Source: Pseudomonas entomophila (GTDB lineage: Bacteria; Pseudomonadota; Gammaproteobacteria; Pseudomonadales; Pseudomonadaceae). Taken from it: 64,000 bases of DNA. Positions 10,694-18,700 of this stretch are shown here, one piece after another. The translations under genes were made by a program, and so were the position numbers. The notes beneath the pieces were generated by a model that saw only the letters and a program-made list of their open reading frames with translations, did no database searches and was not told the DNA's origin. The DNA is taken from positions 1,761,501 to 1,825,500 of the forward strand of contig NZ_CP070982.1 of assembly GCF_018417595.1 (NCBI RefSeq), read 5' to 3'. How positions within the stretch are numbered: the stretch's first letter is position 1; every line of letters starts with the position of its first letter.

Positions 10694-12054
10694 GAGGGTG
10701 TCAGAAATTTTGTGTTCGGGCATAACATGAGTAAGAGGTGCATGTATGCCAACCAAAAAGAAACCCTTGCGTGACCTGCCCAAAATCCCCAAAGAGCTGC
10801 TGGAGCAGTTCGGTGAGGGCCTAATGACCGCAGAAGCTATCGAGGATGCCTCCGCGGCGTTCAAGAAGGCCCTGATCGAACGCGCTCTGCATGCCGAGCT
10901 TGGCCACCACCTGGGCTATCCGCCGGGCGCGCAGCGCCCAGAGGATGAAACCAACCAGCGTAACGGCAAGAGTGGCAAGACGGTTTTAACGGGGGATGGC
11001 CCGCTGCGGCTGGAAATTCCTCGCGATCGAGACGGCAGTTTTTCGCCCATTCTGATCCCCAAGCACGAGCGGCGGTACACCGGTTTCGATGACAAGATCA
11101 TCGCCATGTACGCCCGTGGAATGACGGTCAGAGAGATCCGAGCCTTTTTGTCCGAGCAGTATGGAACAGAGGTCTCACCCGACTTCATCAGCTCTGTGAC
11201 AGACGAGGTCATGGACGAGATTGGCGCGTGGCAACAGCGGCCACTGGAGCCGATGTACCCGGTCATTTTCTTCGATGCACTGCGGGTGAAGATCCGCGAA
11301 GAGGGCCTGGTGCGCAACAAGGCCATTTACCTGGCCCTGGGCGTCCTCCCCGACGGGACGCGGGATATCCTGGGCATCTGGATCGAGAACACCGAGGGCG
11401 CGAAGTTTTGGATGAAGGTCTTTAACGATCTCAAGACGCGCGGTGTCGAAGATGTGCTGATTGCCGTGACCGATGGCCTCAAAGGTATGCCAGAGGCTCT
11501 CAGTGCCGTGTTTCCAGAGACGACGTTGCAAACGTGCATCGTGCACCTGATCCGCAACAGCCTCGACTTCGCGGCCTGGGACAAGCGGCGGGCTCTGGCC
11601 AAGGAGCTGAAGCCGATTTACCAAGCCATTAATGCTGAAGCGGCTGAGCAAGCACTCGATGAGTTTGAGAACGGGCCGTGGGGCGAGAAATATCCAACGG
11701 TGGTGGCTGCCTGGAGACGCGCCTGGGATCGAGTGATTCCATTTTTCGTCTTCCCACCGGCCATCAGAAAGGTGATTTACACCACCAACGCCATCGAGAG
11801 CATCAACGCCCAGCTACGCAAGGTCATCAAGACTCGCGGGCATTTCCCGAATGATGACGCAGCGACCAAACTGATTTGGTTGGGATTGCGCAACATAACA
11901 GCCAATTGGGGAAAACCGGCCCATGATTGGAAAAGCGCGATGAATCAATTTGCGATTCTGTACGGAGATCGGTTCATCAGGCCGACCTGGTGAAATCAAG
12001 GCCTGCCTGGCGGCAGGCCGTTACCGGCCCGCACACAAAAAAACTGACACTCCC
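10694..12054 (+). mobile_element. IS256-family insertion sequence with 8-bp target duplication
   Basis: The element is 1361 bp. Its ends are imperfect inverted repeats of about 28 bp: GAGGGTGTCAG...TTTTGTGT.CGGGC on the left, and on the right the reverse complement beginning GGGAGTGTCAG. The 8 bases GGCGGCCC flank it directly on both sides (10686-10693 and 12055-12062), which is the target-site duplication expected for the family. One intact transposase gene fills it. The duplication is perfect and the gene is open, so the insertion looks recent. Confidence 0.95.
10746..11993 (+). CDS. IS256-family transposase
   Basis: A 415-residue Mutator/IS256-type transposase. The predicted catalytic triad is D177 (FFDALRVK), D243 (AVTDGLKG) and E351 (TTNAIESINAQLRK), with the family C-x2-H pair at C264 and H267 between the last two. 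N-terminal residues 1-150 form the DNA-binding part (MTVREIRAFLSEQYG is helix-turn-helix-like). The start at 10746 has AGAGGTG five bases upstream. It moves the element by cut-and-paste or copy-out. The length is normal for the family and there is no frameshift. Confidence 0.95.
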   Translation: MPTKKKPLRDLPKIPKELLEQFGEGLMTAEAIEDASAAFKKALIERALHAELGHHLGYPPGAQRPEDETNQRNGKSGKTVLTGDGPLRLEIPRDRDGSFSPILIPKHERRYTGFDDKIIAMYARGMTVREIRAFLSEQYGTEVSPDFISSVTDEVMDEIGAWQQRPLEPMYPVIFFDALRVKIREEGLVRNKAIYLALGVLPDGTRDILGIWIENTEGAKFWMKVFNDLKTRGVEDVLIAVTDGLKGMPEALSAVFPETTLQTCIVHLIRNSLDFAAWDKRRALAKELKPIYQAINAEAAEQALDEFENGPWGEKYPTVVAAWRRAWDRVIPFFVFPPAIRKVIYTTNAIESINAQLRKVIKTRGHFPNDDAATKLIWLGLRNITANWGKPAHDWKSAMNQFAILYGDRFIRPTW

Positions 12055-12234
12055 GGCGGCCCTGATGCGGTCACGCCCCCTGCGTCCAAAGACCTTGAAA
12101 GGGATGGCCGTAAGGGCGCAAAGGTAAGCCTGCGTGACCATCGCCAATGGATATGCTCACAAACTTCCAAACCCAAACTCTGAAAAGCCGAAGCCTATAC
12201 TCCCAATCCCCCAAACAAGCACGGAGCTCCCCAA

Positions 12235-12648
12235 ATGCCCCTGGTAAAACAAGGCACCTGCCTCTGCGGCAAAACCCACCTCAAGGCCACCGTCGACAAC
12301 ACCCAGATCAGCGCCTGCCATTGCCGCATGTGCCGCAAGTGGACCGGTGGCCCGCTGCTGGCCGTGCATTGCACCCAGCCCCCGAAGATCGAAGGCCCCG
12401 AGCCCAGCGTCTACGACTCTTCCCCCTGGGCCCAACGCGGTTTCTGCAGCCACTGCGGCACCCACCTGTTCTATCGCGTAAAGCAGAGCGACATCTACAT
12501 CCTGCCCATCGGCCTGCTCGACGGCGACGAAGCCTGGGACTTCAACCTGCAGATATTCATCGACGAAAAACCCGCCTGGTACTGCTTCAAGAACCAGACC
12601 GAGGAATGGACCGGCCGGGAGGCGTTCGAGCGGTTCACCGCGCAATAG
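12235..12648 (+). CDS. GFA/CENP-V-family zinc protein
   Basis: A 137-residue protein of the glutathione-dependent formaldehyde-activating (GFA) family. The zinc ligands are visible: GTCLCGKTH at the start, ACHCRMCRKW in the middle and FCSHCGTHLFYR in the second half. It is short and single-domain, with no signal peptide, so it is cytoplasmic. Many GFA-fold proteins have no proven formaldehyde role, so the function stays general. It stands alone between the IS256/repeat region and the FKBP gene, 83 bases upstream of the latter. The 172 bases before it hold only the right arm of repeat copy A. Confidence 0.85.
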   Translation: MPLVKQGTCLCGKTHLKATVDNTQISACHCRMCRKWTGGPLLAVHCTQPPKIEGPEPSVYDSSPWAQRGFCSHCGTHLFYRVKQSDIYILPIGLLDGDEAWDFNLQIFIDEKPAWYCFKNQTEEWTGREAFERFTAQ

Positions 12649-12731
12649 CAACCGCGATGAACGCTTGCCAAACCACGGCATTCCTGAGAAAACGGCGCCC
12701 TTTGTCTGAATGTCCCGGGGAGAATCCGACC

Positions 12732-13070
12732 ATGAGCAGCGAACTGCACATCACCGACCTGCAAGAAGGCGACGGCAAGGCCGTGGTCAAGGGCGCGCTG
12801 ATCACCACCCAGTACACCGGCTGGCTGGCCGACGGCAGCGAGTTCGACTCGTCCTGGTCTCGCGGCAAGCCGTTCCAGTGCGTGATCGGCACCGGCCGGG
12901 TGATCAAGGGCTGGGACCAGGGCCTGATGGGCATGCGCGTCGGTGGCAAGCGCAAGCTGCAGGTGCCCGCGCACCTGGGCTATGGCGAACGAACCATGGG
13001 CAAGATCCCGCCGAATTCGGACCTGACCTTCGAGATCGAACTGCTCGAAGTGCTGACCCGCGACGACTGA
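12732..13070 (+). CDS. FKBP-type peptidyl-prolyl isomerase
   Basis: A 112-residue single-domain FKBP. Active-site residues recur in TTQYTGWL, the DSSWSRGKPF loop, VIKGWDQGLMGMRVGGKRKL, HLGYGER and the final LTFEIELLEV strand. There is no signal peptide, so it is cytoplasmic, and it accelerates cis-trans isomerisation at proline. The start at 12732 (MSSELHITDLQEGDG) follows GGGGAG about 9 bases upstream; the frame is open further upstream, through the GFA gene, only by chance. It is monocistronic by spacing. Confidence 0.93.
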   Translation: MSSELHITDLQEGDGKAVVKGALITTQYTGWLADGSEFDSSWSRGKPFQCVIGTGRVIKGWDQGLMGMRVGGKRKLQVPAHLGYGERTMGKIPPNSDLTFEIELLEVLTRDD

Positions 13071-13211
13071 GCCCCTGCCATAAATCGGCAATACGCGTGC
13101 GCTAACGTGGGCTTTGTCCACGGAACGGCACGTGCAGCCATGGAGGAACCAAACGGGTTGAGGGCACTCTGACCCTCACTCGCCGCCACGGATGGCATTC
13201 ACGACAGGGAA

Positions 13212-13235
13212 GCCCTGCGGCCTCGGCCGCAGGGC
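13212..13235. other. perfect hairpin upstream of the phosphatase gene
   Basis: GCCCTGCGGCC and GGCCGCAGGGC form an 11-bp perfect stem with a two-base loop. No T run follows. It lies 48 bases before the next gene and could be a transcript-stability or regulatory hairpin. The rest of 13071-13282 holds only a possible 10-codon frame at 13140. Confidence 0.4.
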
Positions 13236-13282
13236 GATGTGGCGGGGCACCCCGATTCTCCTTGTCACAAGAGCCTGCCCTG

Positions 13283-13945
13283 ATGAAGTTGCCAACTTTC
13301 CTGCGCCGTCATCGCCACCTGCTTTTGAGTTTGGCGCTTGCTGCCGCAGCCGTGCCGCTGGTACTGGGTGTGGTCGAAAGCCGCGCACAACCGGTGGACG
13401 GCACCCAGACACTGGTGTTCCTGCGCCACGCCGAAAAACCTGGCGAGGGGCTTGGGCAGTTGAACTGCCAAGGGCTCAACCGCGCCCTGGACCTGGCCAC
13501 GCTGCTGCCGGAGCGCTTCGGCAAGGCCGACTATGTGTTCGCCGCCAACCCCTCGCGGCAGGTCGAAGAGGGCAGCCAGGACCAACGCTACAGCTACATC
13601 CGTCCCCTGATGACCATCACCCCCAGCGCCATTCGCCTGGGCCTGCCAGTGAACATCGACTACGGTGCCAACGATACCGACGACCTGGCCGACGAGTTGC
13701 TGCGCGACAAGTACCGCAACGCCACCGTCTATACCGCCTGGTCCCATGGCTATCTCCCGGAGCTCATCAATACCGTGGCCGGCAAGGCACTCGGCGAGAA
13801 GCGGGTGATCACCGAAGACTGGAGCGGCGACGATTTCGATACGCTCTATGTGCTCACCCTGACCTGGCGGGATGGCAAGGCCAGCCTGCTCAGCCGCAAC
13901 GTGCGCCAAGGGCTCGACCACGGTGCCCATGGCTGTCCGACCTGA
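13283..13945 (+). CDS. exported histidine-phosphatase-family protein
   Basis: A 220-residue protein of the histidine phosphatase (phosphoglycerate-mutase-like) superfamily. The N-terminus is basic (KLPTFLRRHRH) followed by a hydrophobic stretch LLLSLALAAAAVPLVLGVV, so it is exported or membrane-anchored. The catalytic RHG-type motif appears as FLRHAEKP, and a second histidine may be in WSHGYLPEL. The start at 13283 (MKLP) gives a clean signal peptide; a TTG 21 bases upstream is less likely. The substrate is unknown. It is followed 45 bases later by the D-amino-acid dehydrogenase. Confidence 0.8.
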   Translation: MKLPTFLRRHRHLLLSLALAAAAVPLVLGVVESRAQPVDGTQTLVFLRHAEKPGEGLGQLNCQGLNRALDLATLLPERFGKADYVFAANPSRQVEEGSQDQRYSYIRPLMTITPSAIRLGLPVNIDYGANDTDDLADELLRDKYRNATVYTAWSHGYLPELINTVAGKALGEKRVITEDWSGDDFDTLYVLTLTWRDGKASLLSRNVRQGLDHGAHGCPT

Positions 13946-13990
13946 CCTGCTGCTACTGTCTCGGTCTGCAGACGTGGACAGGGATGTGCG

Positions 13991-15184
13991 ATGAGCCAGC
14001 GGGTGACAGTGATTGGTGGAGGGGTGGTCGGCCTGGCGACAGCCTACGCATTGGTGCGCGAAGGGCTATCGGTCGACCTGATCGAGGCACGCGACAGCCT
14101 GGCCAGTGCCACCAGCTTCGCCAATGGCGGGCAGTTGTCCTATCGCTACGTGGCGCCGCTGGCCGATGCGGGCGTGCCCTGGCAGGCGCTTGGCTGGTTG
14201 CTGCAGGGCGATTCGCCACTGCGCTTACGCCTGCGTCTGGACCCTGCGCAGTGGCGCTGGCTGGCGGCCTTCTTGCTCGCTTGCCAGCGCTCGACGAACC
14301 GGCGCAACACCTCCCAGCTGCTGGGCCTGGCCTTGGAAAGTCAAGCCGCGTTGGCACGTTGGCGTGAAGAGGATGCCCTGGAAGACTTCGCCTGGCGGCG
14401 TAATGGCAAGCTGGTTGCCTTCCGCACGCCAAAGGCCTTTGCTCATGGGCGTGACCATTTGCTCGATCCGCAGGGCCAGCAGGTCTTGGCAGCTGCTGAT
14501 GTGCGCAGGCTGGACCCGGCGCTGGCCGATGCGCCTTTCATCGGTGGCGTGTTCACACCAGACGAAGAGGTCGCTGATTGCCACCGTTTCTGCCTGCGTC
14601 TGGCCGAGCGTTTGCGCGCCTCGGGGCAGTGCCGGTTCTTCCTGGGCAAGCCGGTGACGCGCTTGATACCGCACAGTGGCAAGGTGGTTGAGTTGGCGCT
14701 GGGTGATGAGCTACTGGCTGTCGAGCGCCTGGTGCTGTGTGCCGGCCACCGCAGCCCGGGGCTGGCATTGCCCGGGCTTGCGTTGCCGGTCTATCCGCTG
14801 AAGGGCTACAGCCTGAGCGCCCCCATTACTGACGCGCATCAGGCGCCGGAGGTAAGCCTCACCGATTACGAACGCAAGATTGTCTATGCGCGGCTCGACC
14901 GGCAATTGCGGGTGGCGGCGATGGTGGACATCGTCGGCTACGACGAATCGGTGGATGCTGGCCGCCTGCGCAGCATGCGCCGGCTGGCGGGCGAGACGTT
15001 GCCGGGAGCCGCGGATTACAGCCAGGCAGTGGAATGGGCTGGGATGCGGCCGGCGACGCCGACCGGGGTGCCAATCATCGGTGCCACGGTGTACCGCAAC
15101 CTGTGGATGAACCTGGGGCATGGGGCGCTGGGGTTCACCCTGGCTTGTGGCAGTGGCGAGCGATTGGCCAGGATACTGTGTTGA
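13991..15184 (+). CDS. FAD-dependent D-amino-acid dehydrogenase (DadA-like)
   Basis: A 397-residue flavoprotein oxidoreductase of the DAO family. The Rossmann FAD motif VIGGGVVGLATAYAL is at residues 7-21, with SFANGGQLSYRYVAPLAD next, matching the DadA signature. The C-terminal GMRPATPTGVPIIGATVY and LGHGALGFTLACGSG close the FAD site. Known DadA enzymes deaminate D-amino acids to 2-oxo acids and pass electrons to the respiratory chain. It faces the racemase/NCS1 pair convergently across a REP pair, which suits a role in using D-amino acids. It is probably a paralogue of catabolic dadA, since dadX is not next to it. Confidence 0.82.
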   Translation: MSQRVTVIGGGVVGLATAYALVREGLSVDLIEARDSLASATSFANGGQLSYRYVAPLADAGVPWQALGWLLQGDSPLRLRLRLDPAQWRWLAAFLLACQRSTNRRNTSQLLGLALESQAALARWREEDALEDFAWRRNGKLVAFRTPKAFAHGRDHLLDPQGQQVLAAADVRRLDPALADAPFIGGVFTPDEEVADCHRFCLRLAERLRASGQCRFFLGKPVTRLIPHSGKVVELALGDELLAVERLVLCAGHRSPGLALPGLALPVYPLKGYSLSAPITDAHQAPEVSLTDYERKIVYARLDRQLRVAAMVDIVGYDESVDAGRLRSMRRLAGETLPGAADYSQAVEWAGMRPATPTGVPIIGATVYRNLWMNLGHGALGFTLACGSGERLARILC

Positions 15185-15191
15185 TTGAGCT

Positions 15192-15273
15192 GGCCTCTTC
15201 GCCGGCAAGCCGGCTCCTGCAGGTTCGGCGCTTGTCTCATGCCTGTAGGAGCCGGCTTGCCGGCGAAGAGGCC
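15192..15273. repeat. REP pair (inverted)
   Basis: Two 32-base units, GGCCTCTTCGCCGGCAAGCC... and its reverse complement, face each other across about 18 bases between the convergent D-amino-acid dehydrogenase and racemase genes. The stem core is GCCGGCAAGCCGGC. Confidence 0.92.
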
Positions 15274-15291
15274 GGTACGATCAACTTCGAC

Positions 15292-16020
15292 TCAACGCCC
15301 GAAGCGCATTGGCCAACCCACCACTTTCTTCACCCGCGGCGTGGCGTAGGTGCGCACTTTGGACGTGCTCAATCCCATCCGCACCAATGACTCGGCGATG
15401 GTCACCGCCGCACTCACGCCATCGACCACCGGCACCCCGGTGCGCTGGCGAATCTGTTCGTCCAGCCCGGCCATCCCGCCACAGCCCAGGCAGATGACCT
15501 CGGCCTTGTCCTCGCGTACCGCGCGCTCGGCCTGTTCGACGATGGCCTCCACCGCACGCCGTGGGTCGGCCTCCAGCTCCAGCACCGCCAGCCCACTGGC
15601 ACGCACCGAGGCGCAGCGCTCGTACAGGCCGGACAGCCGCAGACGGTCCTCGATCAGCGGCACGGTGCGGTCCAGGGTGGTCACCACCGAATAGGCGTGG
15701 CCCAGGTACAGGGCGGTGCTGGCGGCCGCATCGGTGATGTCCACCACCGGCACGTCCAGCAACTCTTGCAAGCCCTCGCGGCCATGCTCGCCGTAGCCGG
15801 CCTGAATCACTGCATCGTAAGGCCCTTCGTAGGCCAGCACCCGGTCCATCACGGCGATGGCGGCCAGGTAGCTCTCGAAGTTGCCTTCGACCGACTCGGC
15901 CCCGAACCAGGGCGTCAGCCCGACAATCTCGGTGCCGGGCGCGGCGACGCTGCGCGCCTGCTCGGCGATGGCCTCGGTGATGGCTTCGGTGGTGTTGACG
16001 TTGGCAATCAGAATACGCAT
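15292..16020 (-). CDS. Asp/Glu/hydantoin racemase-family protein, one catalytic Cys missing
   Basis: A 242-residue protein resembling hydantoin and allantoin racemases: MRILIANVNTTEAIT at the N-terminus, VEGNFESYLAA and GVPVVDGVSAAVTIAESLVRMGL. Characterised racemases use two cysteines, near positions 76 and 181. The second is here (ICLGCGGMAG, C180), but the first site reads QAGYGEHGREG, with glycine at position 75. Two-base racemisation is therefore doubtful; an isomerase or hydrolase-like activity is possible. It sits 17 bases downstream of the NCS1 permease in one operon, and a TTGTATACAA operator shared with purine genes is upstream of the pair, so allantoin or a hydantoin is the likely substrate class. 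Confidence 0.8.
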   Translation of the reverse strand: MRILIANVNTTEAITEAIAEQARSVAAPGTEIVGLTPWFGAESVEGNFESYLAAIAVMDRVLAYEGPYDAVIQAGYGEHGREGLQELLDVPVVDITDAAASTALYLGHAYSVVTTLDRTVPLIEDRLRLSGLYERCASVRASGLAVLELEADPRRAVEAIVEQAERAVREDKAEVICLGCGGMAGLDEQIRQRTGVPVVDGVSAAVTIAESLVRMGLSTSKVRTYATPRVKKVVGWPMRFGR

Positions 16021-16037
16021 GACGAATCTCCCTGAAA

Positions 16038-17573
16038 TCAGTGGCTGGCGTGGTCGACGGCGATGCACTCGCCGCTGACATCGGCGTACTGGCCGTGACG
16101 GGGCGCAATCAGCAGGTACACGGCGGCGGCGATGCCGGCCCCGATCAGCCACGAGAACGGCGCCACGCCATGGAAGTTGGGCACCAGGGCCAGGACGATG
16201 GCCAGCAGGGCGGCGGGGATGAACGCCGCCACCGCGCGCAGGTTGATGCCACGGGTGTAGTGGTAGGTGCCGGCGGGGTGCTCGCTGTACAGCTCGGGCA
16301 CGTTGATACGGCCCCGGCGCAGCAGCCAGTAGTCGGCCATGATCACGCCGTACAGGGGGCCGAGCAGGGCGCCGAGGCCGGAGAGGAAGTACACGATCAC
16401 CAGCGGGCTGTTGTAGAGGTTCCACGGCAGGATCACCACCGCCAGGGTGGCGCTGATCAGGCCGGCGCGGCGGAAGTTCAGGTGGCGTGGCGCCAGGTTG
16501 CTCAGCACGAACGCCGGGGCAACGAAGTTGGCCATGATGTTTACCGCCACGGTGACGATCAGGAAGGCCAGGCAACCGAGTACCAGAAAGGCGGTATTGG
16601 GGATGCTGGCGACGATCTGCGTGGGGCTGTCGATGATCTGGCCGTTGATCTGGAATTGCGCGCCGCACAGCACCACGGTGATCGCGGCGAACACCAGGAT
16701 GTTCACCGGCAGGCCCCAGAAGTTGCCCACGCGGATGGTCTTGCGGCAAGGCGCCGAGCGGGCGAAGTCGCAGAAGTTGAGCACCAGGGTGCCGTAGATC
16801 GCCAGCCACAGGGCGCCGCCGGCGAAGATGTTGCGCCACATCTCGTAGCCGCTCAGCGGTTCGGCCACCGACCAGGCGATGCGCGCGTCGGCCTTGAAGT
16901 ACATGAACACCGCCAGGCTGGCCACCGTGAGCAGGATCACCGGGCCGGCGAACGCTTCGTAGCGGCGCACCATTTCCATGCCGTAGGCGAGGATCACCAG
17001 TTGCACCAGCCAGATGCCCACGAAGCACACCCAGCCCAGGCTCGACAGCCCGAGGATGCTGTCGTGGTCATAGGCGGCCACTTGTGGCCACACGGCGGTC
17101 AGCAGCACGCGCAGCACCACCGAGGCCAGATACGTCTGGATACCGAACCAGGCGATGGCGATCACCGCGCGGATCAGCGCCGGGAGCTGCGCGCCGTGGA
17201 TACCGAAGGCGATGCGGCTGATCACCGGGAACGGCACGCCGGTCTTCTGCCCCATGTAGCCGGACAGGTTCATGAAGAAGTACACCAGCGCCGCACCGAT
17301 TGCCAGCGACAGGAGGATCTGCCAACCACCCAGCCCCAGGGCGAACAAGCCCATGGCGAAGGAGTAGTTGGCAATGTTGTGCACGTCGTTGGTCCACAGC
17401 GCGAAGATGCTGTAGCCACCCCAGCGCCGGCCTTCGAGCTTGGTCGGGGCAAGATCGCGGTTGTGCAGGCGTGGGCTCAGTTCTAGATCAGTCGGGTGAC
17501 CTTCGAGGGTGGTAGTAGCGGGGTGGGTGCTGGCAACGGAAAGTTCAGGGGCAAGGTCGAGGCTGCTACTCAT
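16038..17573 (-). CDS. NCS1-family permease (allantoin/hydantoin/nucleobase)
   Basis: A 511-residue inner-membrane transporter with about twelve hydrophobic segments. NCS1 signatures include NRDLAPT near residue 38, RWGGYSIFALWTNDVHNIAN (start of TM1), and GVPFPVISRIAFGIHGAQLP. Known members cotransport nucleobases, allantoin or hydantoins with Na+ or H+. The start at 17573 has AGGAG eight bases upstream; an in-frame ATG 60 bases further out lacks one. It heads the operon with the racemase-like gene. A TTGTATACAA palindrome lies 158 bases upstream, linking it to the purine genes at 47 and 59 kb. Confidence 0.88.
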   Translation of the reverse strand: MSSSLDLAPELSVASTHPATTTLEGHPTDLELSPRLHNRDLAPTKLEGRRWGGYSIFALWTNDVHNIANYSFAMGLFALGLGGWQILLSLAIGAALVYFFMNLSGYMGQKTGVPFPVISRIAFGIHGAQLPALIRAVIAIAWFGIQTYLASVVLRVLLTAVWPQVAAYDHDSILGLSSLGWVCFVGIWLVQLVILAYGMEMVRRYEAFAGPVILLTVASLAVFMYFKADARIAWSVAEPLSGYEMWRNIFAGGALWLAIYGTLVLNFCDFARSAPCRKTIRVGNFWGLPVNILVFAAITVVLCGAQFQINGQIIDSPTQIVASIPNTAFLVLGCLAFLIVTVAVNIMANFVAPAFVLSNLAPRHLNFRRAGLISATLAVVILPWNLYNSPLVIVYFLSGLGALLGPLYGVIMADYWLLRRGRINVPELYSEHPAGTYHYTRGINLRAVAAFIPAALLAIVLALVPNFHGVAPFSWLIGAGIAAAVYLLIAPRHGQYADVSGECIAVDHASH

Positions 17574-17730
17574 TCCGGCGGCTCCTGATGCGTGCGACTG
17601 CGATGAGCGGGCGCTGGCGCACGGGCTCGCCATCTCGTCGGTGCAGGCGTTGGCATCACTGGGTTCTGGGCGCGGCGGTCGCGATTCGGGGCGACGCTGC
17701 GGGTTCTTGTGTATTTATGTTTTGCATTGT

Positions 17731-17740
17731 TTGTATACAA
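17731..17740. promoter_or_regulatory. TTGTATACAA operator (NCS1 operon)
   Basis: A perfect 10-bp palindrome, TTGTATACAA, within CATTGTTTGTATACAAAACA. Identical boxes stand before gcl (47511), glcG (47651) and puuE (59498), and a one-base variant before uraH (59703). The form resembles GntR/FadR-type operators. The remainder of 17574-18129 holds a long palindrome (17960-18002) and a REP pair, and otherwise an unusually A/T-rich non-coding stretch. Confidence 0.7.
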
Positions 17741-17959
17741 AACACGAGCACACAAAAGCCAGTTCCATGCCATATGGAATCCAACTTTTAGTTGGCCATT
17801 ATTTTGAATTTCTTGATTAAGTTTATAACTAGCTGAAATAGCGAAATTATAAATTGACCGATTGAACAGTTTTTATTTTTTTGAAGGTCTTTTAGTTGAT
17901 CAGTTGATCAGGTTTATGGACGAAGAGCGTGTAACCTAATGGGGCATCGTTTGGTAGAA

Positions 17960-18002
17960 GTGCACACAAAAATGGCACCTAAGGTGACATTTGTGTGTAC
18001 AA
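17960..18002. other. long imperfect palindrome
   Basis: GTGCACACAAAAATGGCACCT faces AAGGTGACATTTGTGTGTAC with almost no loop, giving about 17 paired bases on each side. It lies in A/T-rich non-coding DNA between the divergent NCS1 gene and the REP pair. It could be a factor-binding site or a remnant end of a mobile element; no T tract supports a terminator. Confidence 0.5.
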
Positions 18003-18020
18003 GATGATTTGCCGAGGGCT

Positions 18021-18107
18021 CTGTAGGAGCGGCTTTAGCCGCGACCACGCGCGCAGCGGGTGCCAGACACCGCGTTGTTCGCATCGCGGCTAAAGCCGCT
18101 CCTACAG
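18021..18107. repeat. REP pair (inverted)
   Basis: CTGTAGGAGCGGCTTTAGCC at the left and its reverse complement at the right, about 40 bases apart, sit directly downstream of the Lrp gene. Confidence 0.92.
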
Positions 18108-18129
18108 CGCTGCGCCGTTGCAGGGCCGA

Positions 18130-18567
18130 TCACGCCATCGGCGGAAGGCGCCGTTTCACCGGGGTCTTCTTGATGATCGCGGTATTGGTCTCGGCCAGCA
18201 CATTGAGACGGTCGAGGAGGGTATCCAGCTGCTCCATCGAGCGCACATGCAGGCGGGCAATGAAACAGTCCTCGCCGGTGACCTTGTCGCACTCGGTGAA
18301 TTCGGGGATAGCCACGATCTGCCGCTCCACCTCCTGCAACTGCCCCGGTAGCGGACGGATGCGCACGATAGCCTGTAGCTGGTAACCGAAGCTGCGTGGA
18401 TCGACCTCCACGGTGTAGCCGCGCAGCACGCCGCGCTCTTCCAGGCGGCGCAAGCGCTCGCTGACGCTGGGGGCGGACAGCCCGCTGATCTGGGCCAGGG
18501 CCTTCAGCGAACGGCGCGAATCTTCCATCAGGGCGTTGATCAGCAACTGGTCGATAGCGTCGGTCAT
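18130..18567 (-). CDS. Lrp/AsnC-family regulator
   Basis: A 145-residue regulator. The N-terminal helix-turn-helix (residues 1-60) contains RRSLKALAQISGLSAPSVS and ERLRRLEERGVLRGYTVEV. The rest is the RAM ligand-binding fold, with FTECDKVTGEDCFIARLHV. These proteins form octamers and usually sense amino acids. It is divergent from the EamA transporter gene at 18701, across 133 bases, so it likely controls that exporter, a very common Lrp/EamA arrangement in pseudomonads. Confidence 0.9.
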   Translation of the reverse strand: MTDAIDQLLINALMEDSRRSLKALAQISGLSAPSVSERLRRLEERGVLRGYTVEVDPRSFGYQLQAIVRIRPLPGQLQEVERQIVAIPEFTECDKVTGEDCFIARLHVRSMEQLDTLLDRLNVLAETNTAIIKKTPVKRRLPPMA

Positions 18568-18700
18568 GCTTACCTCGTTAGGCGGTTTTCATTATTTGCC
18601 TTGATAGTAAAGGTGATTTCTGGAAAACACCTTCGCCATCCGCTGGATGGCAGCCTGTGATCCTCCGCATACTGTGCCCATCGTCGACAGGAGGTGTGAG

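Larger units (their letters stand above)
10305..12162. repeat. large palindromic dispersed repeat, copy A (interrupted by IS256)
   Basis: With the insertion sequence removed, this is one nested palindrome. Outer arms: 10305-10379 is inversely repeated at 12092-12162 (both share GCATATCC, ACCTTT, CGGCCA and CCTTTCAAGGT). Inner arms: 10402-10467 and 10592-10653 are near-perfect inverted copies of about 62-65 bases, each a REP-like hairpin (CGCCGCCCGCGCGGCG plus GCGGATGAATCCGC). The 124-base core between the inner arms has no convincing gene. The inner arms and core recur in the same orientation at 60251-60585. No other feature lies in 10254-10693. Confidence 0.8.

Noticed and set aside
10438..10725. 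Open frame of 95 codons inside repeat copy A
   Set aside because: Copy B has a related but frame-disrupted version (60322-60576). Both are translations of REP arms and lack a ribosome site, so the conservation is at the DNA level.
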